Positions 11,906 through 19,710 of a DNA stretch of 31,211 nucleotides are shown here, piece after piece. The translations under genes were made by a program, and so were the position numbers. The stretch covers positions 1 through 31,211 of the forward strand of contig JAEWEK010000082.1 in the NCBI GenBank assembly GCA_023389425.1. The letters run 5' to 3'. Origin of the DNA: Pseudomonadota bacterium. GTDB taxonomy: Bacteria; Pseudomonadota; Gammaproteobacteria; Burkholderiales; Burkholderiaceae_D. How positions within the stretch are numbered: position 1 is the first letter of the stretch; every line of letters starts with the position of its first letter. The notes beneath the pieces were generated by a model. That model saw only the letters and a list, made by a program, of their open reading frames with translations, was not told the origin of the DNA and did no database searches.

Positions 11906-12757
11906 ATGAGCATCAATCTGGTCCTGCAGGGACCGCAGGCAGACATCGGCGCGCTGAAACAGGCCGCGGCACTGGCCCACCCGGCGCGCATCGTCGAACT
12001 GGGCGCGCACGCGATCCGCTGCGAGGACGTCCAGGCGTCCGACGAGGTGAAGCAGGCCGTACGCGAAACCGCCTACGCCCTGCAGGCCGACGCCAACTTC
12101 ATCGCGGCCGGCCGCAGCCTCGCCGATTTCTCGCTGCTGGCGATGGACATGGATTCCACGCTCATCACCATCGAATGCATCGACGAGATCGCCGACATGC
12201 AGGGGCTCAAGCCCGAAGTCGCGGCGATCACCGAGGCGGCGATGCGAGGCGAGCTCGATTTCGCGGCCAGCCTGCAGCGCCGCGTGGCCCTGCTCAAGGG
12301 GCTGGACGTGAACGCCCTGCAGCGCGTGTACGACGAGCGCCTGCGCATCTCGGTCGGCGGCGAGGCGCTGCTCGAAACGATCCAGGCGGCCGGCCTGAAG
12401 ACCCTGCTGGTCTCCGGCGGCTTTACCTTCTTCACCGAACGCCTCAAGCCGCGCCTTGGCCTGGACTACACGCACGCCAACGTCCTGGAAGTCGACCAGG
12501 GCGGCCGGCTGTCCGGGCACGTCGTCGGCGGCATCGTCGATGCCGAGGAAAAGATGCGCACCGTGCAGCGCGTGTGTGCCGCGATGGGAGTCGATACCGG
12601 CCGCGCCATCGTCATGGGCGACGGCGCCAACGACCTGAAGATGATGGGCGTGGCCGGCCTCTCCGTCGCCTTCCGCGCCAAGCCGGTGGTCCGTGCCCAG
12701 GCCGACATCGCCCTGAACTTCTGCGGTCTCGACGCCCTCGCGACGATCCTGGCTTGA
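11906..12757 (+). CDS. serB: Phosphoserine phosphatase
   Basis: A 283-residue cytosolic HAD phosphatase that performs the last step of serine synthesis, hydrolysing O-phosphoserine. The N-terminal 70-80 residues form a small regulatory-like domain. The catalytic core shows DMDSTLITIECIDEIAD (nucleophile Asp81, acid/base Asp83), LLVSGGFTFFTE (motif II) and VMGDGANDLKMM (motif IV). The Glu-rich cap lies between these. It follows mfd by 4 bp and lacks a strong Shine-Dalgarno sequence, which suggests translational coupling to mfd. Confidence 0.96.
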   Translation: MSINLVLQGPQADIGALKQAAALAHPARIVELGAHAIRCEDVQASDEVKQAVRETAYALQADANFIAAGRSLADFSLLAMDMDSTLITIECIDEIADMQGLKPEVAAITEAAMRGELDFAASLQRRVALLKGLDVNALQRVYDERLRISVGGEALLETIQAAGLKTLLVSGGFTFFTERLKPRLGLDYTHANVLEVDQGGRLSGHVVGGIVDAEEKMRTVQRVCAAMGVDTGRAIVMGDGANDLKMMGVAGLSVAFRAKPVVRAQADIALNFCGLDALATILA

Positions 12758-12820
12758 GGCGACGATGACGGCACCCACAGCACAGCCCGCCCAGGGTCTC
12801 GTACCCGGCCTCGACGGCAC

Positions 12821-12848
12821 GAACCTTCCTGAGCGACGATAGCGTCTG
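12821..12848 (+). promoter_or_regulatory. Possible ECF-sigma type promoter before the lipoprotein gene
   Basis: GAACCTT (12821-12827), a 16-bp spacer and GTCTG (12844-12848) resemble the -35 and -10 of RpoE-type promoters. The downstream gene encodes an envelope lipoprotein, which would fit. The predicted leader of roughly 100 nt is long and the match is partial. Confidence 0.2.
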
Positions 12849-12923
12849 TACAAGAAGTGTTGTCCAAGTTTCGACACCGCTTGCACCTGTAACAAGCTGT
12901 AATTCCTCGCCACAAGTTCCTGA

Positions 12924-12945
12924 ACGATCCTAATATTGTGATCGT
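12924..12945. repeat. Inverted repeat just upstream of the lipoprotein gene
   Basis: ACGATC (12924-12929) and GATCGT (12940-12945) are perfect 6-base arms separated by 10 AT-rich bases that include TAATAT. The repeat ends 1 base before the Shine-Dalgarno sequence. It could be an operator or a weak mRNA hairpin. Confidence 0.35.
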
Positions 12946-12958
12946 CAGGAGGAATATC

Positions 12959-13339
12959 ATGAAAAACCTAGTCATCGTTCTTGCGCTGGCCGCGCTCGGC
13001 GGCTGCGCTACTTACTACCCTGCGCCGGCCTACTATGGCAGCCGTACGGTCGCCGCGCCTGGGCAATGGCAAACCGTGTCGGTAACGCCGGTTGCACCGG
13101 GCACCGCCGCCGCACAGGGCGCCACCGTGGTCGACGGCACGACCACCGTCGTGCAGCCGGTTTATGCGGCGCCGGTCTATGCCGACCCGTACCCGTACTA
13201 CTACGCCCCTGACCCGTATTACTGGTGGCCGCCGGTGTCGATCGGCCTTGGCTTCGGGTTCAGCAATTGCTGCCACCATTTCCGTGGCGGCGGCTTCCGC
13301 GGCGGAGTCCGTGCGGGCGGCGGCGTGCGTCACCGTTAA
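12959..13339 (+). CDS. Small Tyr/Gly-rich lipoprotein of unknown function
   Basis: A 126-residue protein with a lipoprotein signal peptide: MKN, a hydrophobic core and the lipobox LGGC with the modified Cys at residue 16. The mature part is low in complexity. It is rich in Tyr, Pro and Ala (PYPYYYAPDPYYWWPP near residues 78-93) and ends in a Gly/Arg segment (FRGGGFRGGVRAGGG). I recognise no enzymatic motif. An AGGAGG Shine-Dalgarno sequence at 12947-12952 sits 6 bases before the ATG and decides the start over an in-frame GTG at 12938. It has its own terminator, so it is likely monocistronic. Membrane anchoring is predicted; function is unknown. Confidence 0.85.
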   Translation: MKNLVIVLALAALGGCATYYPAPAYYGSRTVAAPGQWQTVSVTPVAPGTAAAQGATVVDGTTTVVQPVYAAPVYADPYPYYYAPDPYYWWPPVSIGLGFGFSNCCHHFRGGGFRGGVRAGGGVRHR

Positions 13340-13360
13340 ATCGCGCCACACCCCAAACGC

Positions 13361-13391
13361 AACAGCCGGCAAATCGCCGGCTGTTTTGTTT
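13361..13391 (+). terminator. Rho-independent terminator after the lipoprotein gene
   Basis: Perfect 10-bp stem AACAGCCGGC / GCCGGCTGTT with a 5-base AAATC loop, followed by TTGTTTTG. It lies 21 bp after the lipoprotein stop codon. Confidence 0.9.
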
Positions 13392-13413
13392 TGCGCTACC
13401 GAGATTTTCCCGG

Positions 13414-13430
13414 CGCACTTCTTTGGTGCA
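13414..13430. promoter_or_regulatory. NtrC-like binding site upstream of the liv operon
   Basis: CGCACT, 5 bases, GGTGCA resembles the NtrC palindrome TGCACC-N5-GGTGCA: 6 of 6 in the right half and 4 of 6 in the left. It lies about 110 bp before the candidate sigma70 -10 box of the liv genes. Nitrogen control of an amino acid importer would make sense. I found no matching sigma54 -24/-12 element. Confidence 0.3.
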
Positions 13431-13517
13431 ATTTTAGCATCATTACTCTTGCTAACTTACAGGTCGCTTACGCTGTCGTGGTGTGCGCCACATGGTGCGT
13501 TGCACCGTACGCATCAT

Positions 13518-13546
13518 TTGCCGTTGACTATTTGCCACTCTACAAT
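13518..13546 (+). promoter_or_regulatory. Candidate sigma70 promoter of the liv operon
   Basis: TTGCCG (13518-13523), a 17-bp spacer and TACAAT (13541-13546) give a plausible housekeeping promoter. The expected transcript start is near 13553, which leaves a leader of about 70 nt before the binding-protein ATG. The 13392-13621 stretch holds no gene. It also contains a GGTGC/GCACC inverted repeat (13494-13506). Confidence 0.5.
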
Positions 13547-13621
13547 GACCCAAGCGATGGAAGGGCCGGGCTGCCGGACGCCAGCGTGCGGCAACACAAA
13601 AACACACTACGGAGACAGCAA

Positions 13622-14779
13622 ATGGATTTCAAATTGAAAGCATTGGTTGCAGGTGTAGCACTGGGTTTTTCGATGTCGGGCATGGCGGCGGAGCCGATCA
13701 AGATTGGCGTCTCCGGTCCGTACACTGGCGGTTCGGCGCCGATGGGCGTGTCGATGCGTGACGGCGTACGCCTCGCGGCCGCTGAAATCAATGCCAAGGG
13801 CGGTGTCCTGGGCCGCAAGATCGAACTCGTCGAGCGCGATGACGAGGCCAAGAACGAACGCGGCGTGCAGGTCGCGCAGGAGCTGATCAACAAGGAGCAC
13901 GTGATCGCCACCGTCGGCTACATCAACACCGGCGTCGCGCTGGCCTCGCAGCGCTTCTACCAGCAGGCCAGGATCCCGGTCTTGAACAACGTGGCGACCG
14001 GCTCCATCGTCACCCACCAGTTCGACAAGGAGCCGCAGAACTTCATCTTCCGTAACTCGGCCAATGACGGCATCCAGTCCGAGATGATCGCGCGCGAAGC
14101 GGTCGACCACCGCAAGTTCAAGAAGGTCGCGATCCTCGCCGACTCCACCAACTACGGCCAGCTGGGCCGCGCCGACCTTGAAAAAGCGCTGGAAAAGCGC
14201 GGCATCAAGCCGGTGGCCGAAGAGAAGTACAACATCGGCGACGTCGACATGACCGCCCAGTTGCTCAAGGCCAAGCAGGCCGGCGCCGAGATCGTGCTCA
14301 CCTACGGCATCGGCCCCGAGCTGGCGCAGATCGCCAACGGCATGGAGAAGATCGGCTGGCACGTGCCCATCGTCGGCAGCTGGACCCTGGCGATGGCGAA
14401 CTTCATCGACAACGCCGGCAAGAACGGCGAAGGCACGCGCATGCCGCAGACCTTCATCCAGGATCCGGACACGCCGCGGCGCAAGGCTTTCATCGACGCC
14501 TACGTCAAGGACTACAAGCCGCAAGGCGGCCGCATGCCGTCGGCAGTGTCGGCCGCGCAGGGCTACGACTCGATCTACCTGCTGGCCGCGGCGATCAAGC
14601 AGGCCAACAGCACCGACGGCACCAAGATCGCCCAGGCGCTCGAGAACCTGCACGAAAAGGTCGAAGGCGTCGTCACCACCTACAACAAGCCTTACAGCCA
14701 CACCGACCACGAGGCCATCAACTTCGACAACACGAAGATGGGCGAAGTGCAGAACGGACGCGTCGTACTGGCCAAGTGA
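13622..14779 (+). CDS. Branched-chain amino acid ABC transporter, substrate-binding protein
   Basis: A 385-residue periplasmic binding protein (LivJ/LivK type, Peripla_BP_6). A signal peptide with a basic start and hydrophobic core ends at about SGMAA, with cleavage predicted after residue 23. The mature protein begins EPIKIGVSGPYTGGSAPMG, the family opening with its ligand-binding Ser/Thr loop. Further on are AAAEINAKGGVLGRKIELV and AVDHRKFKKVAILADSTNYG. Its ligand could be Leu/Ile/Val or a related amino or aromatic acid. GGAG lies 7 bases before the ATG, which decides this start over upstream in-frame codons. It is the first gene of the transporter operon. Confidence 0.93.
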   Translation: MDFKLKALVAGVALGFSMSGMAAEPIKIGVSGPYTGGSAPMGVSMRDGVRLAAAEINAKGGVLGRKIELVERDDEAKNERGVQVAQELINKEHVIATVGYINTGVALASQRFYQQARIPVLNNVATGSIVTHQFDKEPQNFIFRNSANDGIQSEMIAREAVDHRKFKKVAILADSTNYGQLGRADLEKALEKRGIKPVAEEKYNIGDVDMTAQLLKAKQAGAEIVLTYGIGPELAQIANGMEKIGWHVPIVGSWTLAMANFIDNAGKNGEGTRMPQTFIQDPDTPRRKAFIDAYVKDYKPQGGRMPSAVSAAQGYDSIYLLAAAIKQANSTDGTKIAQALENLHEKVEGVVTTYNKPYSHTDHEAINFDNTKMGEVQNGRVVLAK

Positions 14780-14803
14780 GGCCTCGTTAGCAATGCCGTG
14801 CAG

Positions 14804-14839
14804 TGGCCGGTCTTGGGCGACTCAAGGCCGGCCATTTTT
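14804..14839 (+). terminator. Intra-operon hairpin with T-tract between binding protein and LivH genes
   Basis: TGGCCGG and CCGGCCA form the outer stem. A T:G wobble and CTTG/CAAG extend it to about 12 bp, with a 7-base loop and five Ts immediately after. It lies 24 bp after the binding-protein stop. It probably ends part of the transcription or protects the 3' end of the binding-protein message, so that the binding protein is made in excess over the permeases. Confidence 0.75.
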
Positions 14840-14880
14840 CTGTTGACCGGGAGGGCCTGCCTTCCCACGGGTGGAAAACG

Positions 14881-15771
14881 ATGGATATCCTTCTGCAGCT
14901 GGTCTTTTCTGGAATCGCGCTGGGCATGATCTATGCCGTCATCGCGTTCGGTTACCAACTCACTTTCGCCACTTCCGGCACCCTGAACTTCGGCCAGGGC
15001 GAGGCGCTGATGCTGGGCGCGCTGGTCGGCCTGTCGCTGGTCGGCACCATCCACGGCGGCCCTTACATGAGCTACTGGATGATGATCCCGCTGGTGATGA
15101 TCTTCGGCGCGCTGCAGGGCACGCTGGTCGAATGGGTCGGCGTGCGGCCGGCGATCAAGATCAAGTCCGAATTCGGCTGGATCATGTCGACCATCGCGCT
15201 CGCCATCATCTTCAAGAACATCGCCGAGAACGTGTGGAGCAAGGACACGCTGCCCTTCCCCTCGCCGCTGTCGCAAGTTCCGATTCATATCCTGGGCGCC
15301 AACGTGCAGCCCATGCAGCTGGCGGTGGTCGTCGGCGCGCTGGCCATCATGGCCGCGGTCGAGATCTTCAACCGCAAGTCCATTTACGGCAAGGCGGTGG
15401 TCGCCACCTCCAACGACCGCGACGCCGCTGGCCTCATGGGCATCAATACCCGCATGGTCATCACCTTCTCGTACGCACTGTCGTCCGCGACGGCGGCGCT
15501 GGCCGGCGTGCTGGTCGCACCGCTGACGCTGACCAGCGCGAACATGGGTGCCTCGCTTGGCCTGAAGGCCTTCGCGGTGGCGATCATCGGCGGACTGACC
15601 TCGGGCATGGGCGCCATCGTCGGCGGCATCATCCTCGGCGTGGCCGAGACGGCGGCGGGCTTTTACATCTCAACCGGCTACAAGGACGTGCCGGGGCTCG
15701 TGCTCCTGCTGCTGGTGCTGGCGGTGAAACCGTCCGGCCTGTTCGGCAAAGCCGCGATCAAGAAGGTCTGA
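14881..15771 (+). CDS. livH: Branched-chain amino acid ABC transporter permease LivH
   Basis: A 296-residue inner-membrane permease of the LivH class. It begins MDILLQLVFSGIALGMIYAV, continues with GYQLTFATSGTLNFGQGEALMLGA (the conserved NFAQGE-like motif) and has the cytoplasmic coupling segment NDRDAAGLMGINTRMVI. The C-terminal GLKAFAVAIIGGLTSGMGAIVGGIILG and VLLLLVLAVKPSGLFG are family hallmarks. About eight membrane segments are expected. The ATG at 14881 fits the homologous N-terminus; an upstream in-frame GTG at 14803 would run through the hairpin. The fused LivM-LivG gene begins 2 bp after its stop. Confidence 0.93.
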   Translation: MDILLQLVFSGIALGMIYAVIAFGYQLTFATSGTLNFGQGEALMLGALVGLSLVGTIHGGPYMSYWMMIPLVMIFGALQGTLVEWVGVRPAIKIKSEFGWIMSTIALAIIFKNIAENVWSKDTLPFPSPLSQVPIHILGANVQPMQLAVVVGALAIMAAVEIFNRKSIYGKAVVATSNDRDAAGLMGINTRMVITFSYALSSATAALAGVLVAPLTLTSANMGASLGLKAFAVAIIGGLTSGMGAIVGGIILGVAETAAGFYISTGYKDVPGLVLLLLVLAVKPSGLFGKAAIKKV

Positions 15772-15773
15772 GC

Positions 15774-17714
15774 ATGAAGAAGATCCTCCTTTCGATCATC
15801 GGAATCGCGCTGCTGGCGGTCTACCCGCAGCTCATCACGAACCCTTACTACGTTCACCTCGTCGAAACCATCCTGATCTACGCGATCCTGCTGTTCGGCC
15901 TGGACATCGTGGTCGGCTACACCGGGCAGGTGTCGCTTGGCCACGCCGGCCTGTTCGGCGTCGGCTCCTACGTCACCGGTGTGCTCATCATGAAGTACAG
16001 CGTGGCCTGGTATGTCGCGATTCCGGCGTCGATTGCCGGCACCGCGCTGTTCGGCGTGATCCTGGCGCTGCCGGCCCTGCGCGTCACCGGGCCTTACCTC
16101 GCGATGGTGACGCTGGCCTTCGGCACCATCATCCAGATTCTCATCAACGAGACCACCGACCTGACCAACGGGCCGATGGGGATCACGCTGTCCAAGCCCG
16201 AGATGTTCGGCGCGCCGCTGTCGGACACCAACTTCTTCTACATGGTGGCGATCTTCATGGTGCTGTCGCTGCTGGTGGTGGACCGCCTGCTGCGATCGCA
16301 CCTCGGCCGCGCATTCGAAGCGCTGCGCGACAGCCCGATCGCGTCGGACTGCATGGGGGTGTCGGTGTACCGCTACAAGGTCTACGCCTTCGTCATCAGC
16401 GCCGGTTTCGCGGGCCTGGCGGGAAGCCTGTATTCGTACTCTGAGCAGTACATCTCGCCCAACACCTACAGCTTCGAACTCACCATCCTGTTCCTGCTGG
16501 CGGTGATCATGGGCGGCCGCAAGACCCGCTCCGGCGCGATGATCGGCGCCATCATCGTCGTCATGCTGCCCAGCGTGCTGCAGGACGTGGCGCTGTTCCG
16601 CCAGATCGCGATCGCCGCCGCCGTGGTCGGCGTGGTCGGTTCCGCCATCGCGCTGGCCCGCAAGCGCAGCACGCCGGCCAAGGTGGCAGTTCCACTGTTA
16701 GTCACCATCGGCATGGTCATCGTCTCGTACAAGATCAGCAATATGGTCGACTGGCGCCTCACCATCTTCGGCCTGATGACGCTGTTCGTCGTCTACTACC
16801 TGCAGGACGGGATCGTCGGCTACCTGCGCAGCCTGGTCGGACGCGGCGTGCTCCACACCAAGGCCGTCGCGGACAGCAAGCAGGCCGACGCCTTCGAGGG
16901 CGTGCGCAAGGAAGCCGAGGGCGGCACGCTGCTGCAAGCGCAGAAGGTGCTGATGCAGTTCGGTGGCCTGAAGGCGCTGAACCAGGTCGACCTCGTCGTC
17001 ACGCGTGGCACCGTGCACGGCCTGATCGGGCCGAACGGTTCGGGCAAGAGCACGATGATGAACGTCCTCACCGGCATCTACAAGCCGACCGACGGCAAGG
17101 TGGAGTTCGCGGGCGCCGTCATCAGCGGCAAATCTCCGTCGCAGATCGCGCTGGGCGGCATCGCGCGCACCTTCCAGAACGTGCAGCTGTTCGGCGAGAT
17201 GACCGCGACCGAGAACGTGCTGGTCGGCCTGCACCACACCTTCCGCTCGACCGTGGGCGACGCGATGCTGCACACGCCGCGTATCGTCCGCGAGGAACGG
17301 GCGGCGCGCGAACGCGCCGCCGCCATACTCGATTTCGTGGGCCTGTCCGAACTGGCCGACGAGGAGGCGCGCAACCTCCCCTACGGCAAACAGCGCCTGC
17401 TCGAGATCGGCCGCGCGCTGGCGCTGGATCCGCGCCTGCTCCTGCTGGACGAGCCGGCGGCCGGCCTCACCGCGCCCGACATCCGCGAACTGATGGCGAT
17501 CATCCGCAAGATCCGCGACCACGGCATCACCATTATCCTGATCGAACACCACATGGACGTGGTGATGGCGATCTCGGACACCGTGACGGTACTGGACTTC
17601 GGCCAGAAGATCGCCGAAGGCGTACCGGCCGCGGTGCAGGCCGACCACAAGGTGATCGAAGCCTACCTCGGCGGCGGCGCATCGGCCGAACCGCCCGCCG
17701 CGGCTGCGATCTAA
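15774..17714 (+). CDS. Fused LivM permease and LivG ATPase of the branched-chain amino acid ABC transporter
   Basis: A single 646-residue frame. Residues 1-275 are a LivM permease (DIVVGYTGQVSLGHAGLFGVG, ALRDSPIASDCMGVSVYRYK, and MGGRKTRSGAMIGA near 245-258). About 277-345 adds further hydrophobic segments and a linker. The ABC ATPase of LivG type follows from about 388. It has Walker A GPNGSGKST (Gly419-Thr427), the LivG-type signature LPYGKQRLLEIGRAL (Leu535 onward) in place of LSGGQ, and Walker B LLLLDEPAAG (Asp559, Glu560). The switch His lies in LIEHHMDVV. The ATPase lies on the cytosolic face. Such fusions occur in several betaproteobacterial liv operons. No frame break is seen. Confidence 0.93.
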   Translation: MKKILLSIIGIALLAVYPQLITNPYYVHLVETILIYAILLFGLDIVVGYTGQVSLGHAGLFGVGSYVTGVLIMKYSVAWYVAIPASIAGTALFGVILALPALRVTGPYLAMVTLAFGTIIQILINETTDLTNGPMGITLSKPEMFGAPLSDTNFFYMVAIFMVLSLLVVDRLLRSHLGRAFEALRDSPIASDCMGVSVYRYKVYAFVISAGFAGLAGSLYSYSEQYISPNTYSFELTILFLLAVIMGGRKTRSGAMIGAIIVVMLPSVLQDVALFRQIAIAAAVVGVVGSAIALARKRSTPAKVAVPLLVTIGMVIVSYKISNMVDWRLTIFGLMTLFVVYYLQDGIVGYLRSLVGRGVLHTKAVADSKQADAFEGVRKEAEGGTLLQAQKVLMQFGGLKALNQVDLVVTRGTVHGLIGPNGSGKSTMMNVLTGIYKPTDGKVEFAGAVISGKSPSQIALGGIARTFQNVQLFGEMTATENVLVGLHHTFRSTVGDAMLHTPRIVREERAARERAAAILDFVGLSELADEEARNLPYGKQRLLEIGRALALDPRLLLLDEPAAGLTAPDIRELMAIIRKIRDHGITIILIEHHMDVVMAISDTVTVLDFGQKIAEGVPAAVQADHKVIEAYLGGGASAEPPAAAAI

Positions 17715-17726
17715 GGAGACAGAGGG

Positions 17727-18455
17727 ATGCTATCGATTGAAAACCTGCAGGCGGCATACGGCAAGGTCGAGGTGCTGCACGGGATCTCCCTCGAGGTCCC
17801 GAAAGGCAAGCTGGTGACGCTGATCGGCTCCAACGGCGCCGGCAAGACCACGACCATGCGCGCGATCTCCGGCATGATCAAACCCAAGGCGGGCCGCGTG
17901 ACGCTGGCGGGGCGCGACATCACCGGCATGGATTCACACCGCATCGCGCGCGCCGGATTGGCGCACTCGCCGGAAGGCCGGCGCGTGTTCGCCACCATGA
18001 GCGTGACCGACAACCTGCTGCTGGGCGCCTTCCCGCGCTTCACCGGCTCGCGGCCAAAGGGCGACGTGCAGAATGACCTGTCCCGTGCGATGGACCTGTT
18101 CCCGCGCCTGAAGGAACGGCGCAACCAGCTGGCGGGCACCTTGTCCGGCGGCGAGCAGCAAATGCTGGCGATGGCGCGCGCGGTCATGCTCAATCCGGAT
18201 GTGGTGCTGCTGGACGAACCGTCGATGGGCCTTGCGCCGATTCTCGTCGACGAAGTCTTTCGCATCATCACCCGTTTGAAGGAACAGGGGGTGACCATGC
18301 TGCTCGTGGAGCAGTTCGCGGCGGCGGCGCTGGCGGTGGCCGATTACGGCTACGTTCTGGAAAACGGCAGCATCTCGGTGCACGGCCCGGCGGAAGCGCT
18401 GAAGACCGATCCGAAGGTGGTGGCGGCCTACCTCGGCGGCGCACAGGCGCACTGA
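17727..18455 (+). CDS. livF: Branched-chain amino acid ABC transporter ATPase LivF
   Basis: A 242-residue cytosolic ATPase, the second nucleotide-binding subunit of the importer. It has Walker A GSNGAGKTT (Gly34-Thr42), LAHSPEGRRVFATMSV (the LivF-type Q-loop region), signature LSGGEQQMLAMARA (Leu139 onward), Walker B with Asp163/Glu164, and MLLVEQFAAAAL around the switch region, where Gln replaces the usual His. A GGAG sequence precedes the ATG. It pairs with the LivG half of the upstream fusion. Confidence 0.95.
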   Translation: MLSIENLQAAYGKVEVLHGISLEVPKGKLVTLIGSNGAGKTTTMRAISGMIKPKAGRVTLAGRDITGMDSHRIARAGLAHSPEGRRVFATMSVTDNLLLGAFPRFTGSRPKGDVQNDLSRAMDLFPRLKERRNQLAGTLSGGEQQMLAMARAVMLNPDVVLLDEPSMGLAPILVDEVFRIITRLKEQGVTMLLVEQFAAAALAVADYGYVLENGSISVHGPAEALKTDPKVVAAYLGGAQAH

Positions 18456-18456
18456 G

Positions 18457-19377
18457 ATGCAGCGCGAGTTCGCGCCGCGCGACTATGCCGCCGCCATCGG
18501 CGCGGTGGTCATCTGGGGAACCAACTTCATCTCGATGAAGGTGGGCCTGCGCGAACTCACGCCCTTCCAGCTCGGCGCCGGCCGCTACCTGTTCGCGGCG
18601 CTGCCGCTGGTGCTGCTGGTGCGGCGTTCGCCGGTGGCGTTCAAGTGGCTGCTGCTGTACGGCCTGTGCCAGGGCGTGGGACAGTTCGGTTTCCTGTTCG
18701 TGTCGCTGCACGTCGGTATGACGGCGTCGCTGGCCTCGGTGCTGATGCAGACGCAGGTGTTTTTCACCGCCCTGTTCAGCGCCCTGCTGCTGCGTGAACC
18801 GGTCGATGCGCCGCTACGCCGCGGACTGTTGCTGGCTGCGCTGGGCCTTGCATGTTTCGGCGCCGCCTACGTCGGGCACGGCGGCGCCAACGGCACCACG
18901 CCGCTCGGCTTCATCCTCGTCCTCGGGTCAGGGTGCATGTGGGCCGCATCCAATATCGTGGTGCGCAACGCGCAGAAGGCGACGCCGCATTTCGACGTCC
19001 TGCCCTTCCTGGCGTGGAGCAGCGTCGTGCCTGTGGTGCCCTTCGTACTGCTGTCGCTGGCCTTCGACACGGCCGGCACGGACTGGCACGTAGCGCGCCT
19101 GTCGTGGAAGGCGTGGTTCTCGGTGACCTACCTGGCGTGGATCGCGCACATCCTCGCTTACGCGCTTTGGACTGGCCTGCTCAAGCGCCATCCGGCCAAC
19201 CGCGTGGCGCCGTTCAGCCTTGCGGTGCCGGTGGTCGGCATCACCGCCGGCATGCTGGTGTTCGCCGATACGATCGGCTGGTGGCAGTGGGCCGGCACCG
19301 CATTGCTGGTGTGCGCCCTGGCGACCGTGATGATGGCGGCGCGCAGCCCGCGCCAGCCAGAGCCCAACAAGTCGTAG
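18457..19377 (+). CDS. EamA/DMT family transporter
   Basis: A 306-residue inner-membrane protein with about ten hydrophobic helices in two EamA repeats. It opens with DYAAAIGAVVIWGTNFISMKVGL, the usual (A/V)(A/I)WGxNF motif, and has FLFVSLHVGMTASLASVLMQ in repeat 1. Repeat 2 contains GSGCMWAASNIVVRNA and AYALWTGLLKRHPANRVAPFSLAVPVVG. DMT proteins of this type export amino acids or other metabolites. Its start lies 1 bp after the livF stop, so it is translationally coupled to the importer. It may balance the same amino acid pool, which is inference. The protein ends at a TAG inside a 17-bp repeat that recurs at 25279. Confidence 0.9.
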   Translation: MQREFAPRDYAAAIGAVVIWGTNFISMKVGLRELTPFQLGAGRYLFAALPLVLLVRRSPVAFKWLLLYGLCQGVGQFGFLFVSLHVGMTASLASVLMQTQVFFTALFSALLLREPVDAPLRRGLLLAALGLACFGAAYVGHGGANGTTPLGFILVLGSGCMWAASNIVVRNAQKATPHFDVLPFLAWSSVVPVVPFVLLSLAFDTAGTDWHVARLSWKAWFSVTYLAWIAHILAYALWTGLLKRHPANRVAPFSLAVPVVGITAGMLVFADTIGWWQWAGTALLVCALATVMMAARSPRQPEPNKS

Positions 19378-19379
19378 GA
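19363..19379. repeat. Direct repeat, left copy at the T6SS module edge
   Basis: CCCAACAAGTCGTAGGA recurs with one mismatch at 25279-25295. It covers the last codons and stop of the EamA gene and ends 12 bp before the PAAR gene stop codon. With the second copy it brackets the low-GC T6SS genes. Confidence 0.5.
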
Positions 19380-19391
19380 GTCAAGCGGAGA

Positions 19392-19655
19392 TCAGGCCCG
19401 GCCAGACGTCGCTGTGGACGGGATAAGTGTGGCACCGCATGAGGTCTTGTGGCCTTCAAAGGCGACAGGCTTCCCCCCGTCGAGAACCAATGGATCGCCC
19501 TCAACGATGACACACGGGCCGTGCCCATTGACTGGACAACTGCAAGTATCGCCCTGGCGCGCCACAGGACTCCCGTGAACAAATGTCGTGCCAGAGGCGG
19601 CAATTACCTTGCCACCATGGCTCGTCGAGTCACCAAGTCGAATCACGCCTTTCAC
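19392..19655 (-). CDS. PAAR domain protein (T6SS spike tip)
   Basis: An 87-residue single PAAR domain. PAAR proteins cap the VgrG trimer with a sharp, metal-stabilised tip and help load effectors for type VI secretion. The sequence starts KGVIRLGDSTSHGGKVIAASG, contains GSPVARQGDTCSCPVNGHGPC, and ends with VAFEGHKTSCGATLIPS, which fits the family including its metal-binding His/Cys. I chose the GTG at 19655 because AGGAGG (19661-19666) lies 5 bases upstream. The frame continues upstream to an ATG at 19883, but that part has no PAAR similarity. It is the last gene of the vgrG-effector-immunity-PAAR series and converges with the EamA gene. Confidence 0.9.
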   Translation of the reverse strand: MKGVIRLGDSTSHGGKVIAASGTTFVHGSPVARQGDTCSCPVNGHGPCVIVEGDPLVLDGGKPVAFEGHKTSCGATLIPSTATSGRA

Positions 19656-19710
19656 AGCAGCCTCCTTTAATGACGTAGTTATCGGCTCGGAGAAACACAA
19701 TGCGGCGTTA

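Noticed and set aside
13480..13507. Sigma54 -24/-12 promoter for the liv operon
   Set aside because: Two GG dinucleotides are present, but neither has GC at the required 10-bp spacing.
13524..13546. TTGACT with TACAAT as the liv promoter
   Set aside because: The spacer would be only 11 bp. TTGCCG six bases upstream gives a 17-bp spacer.
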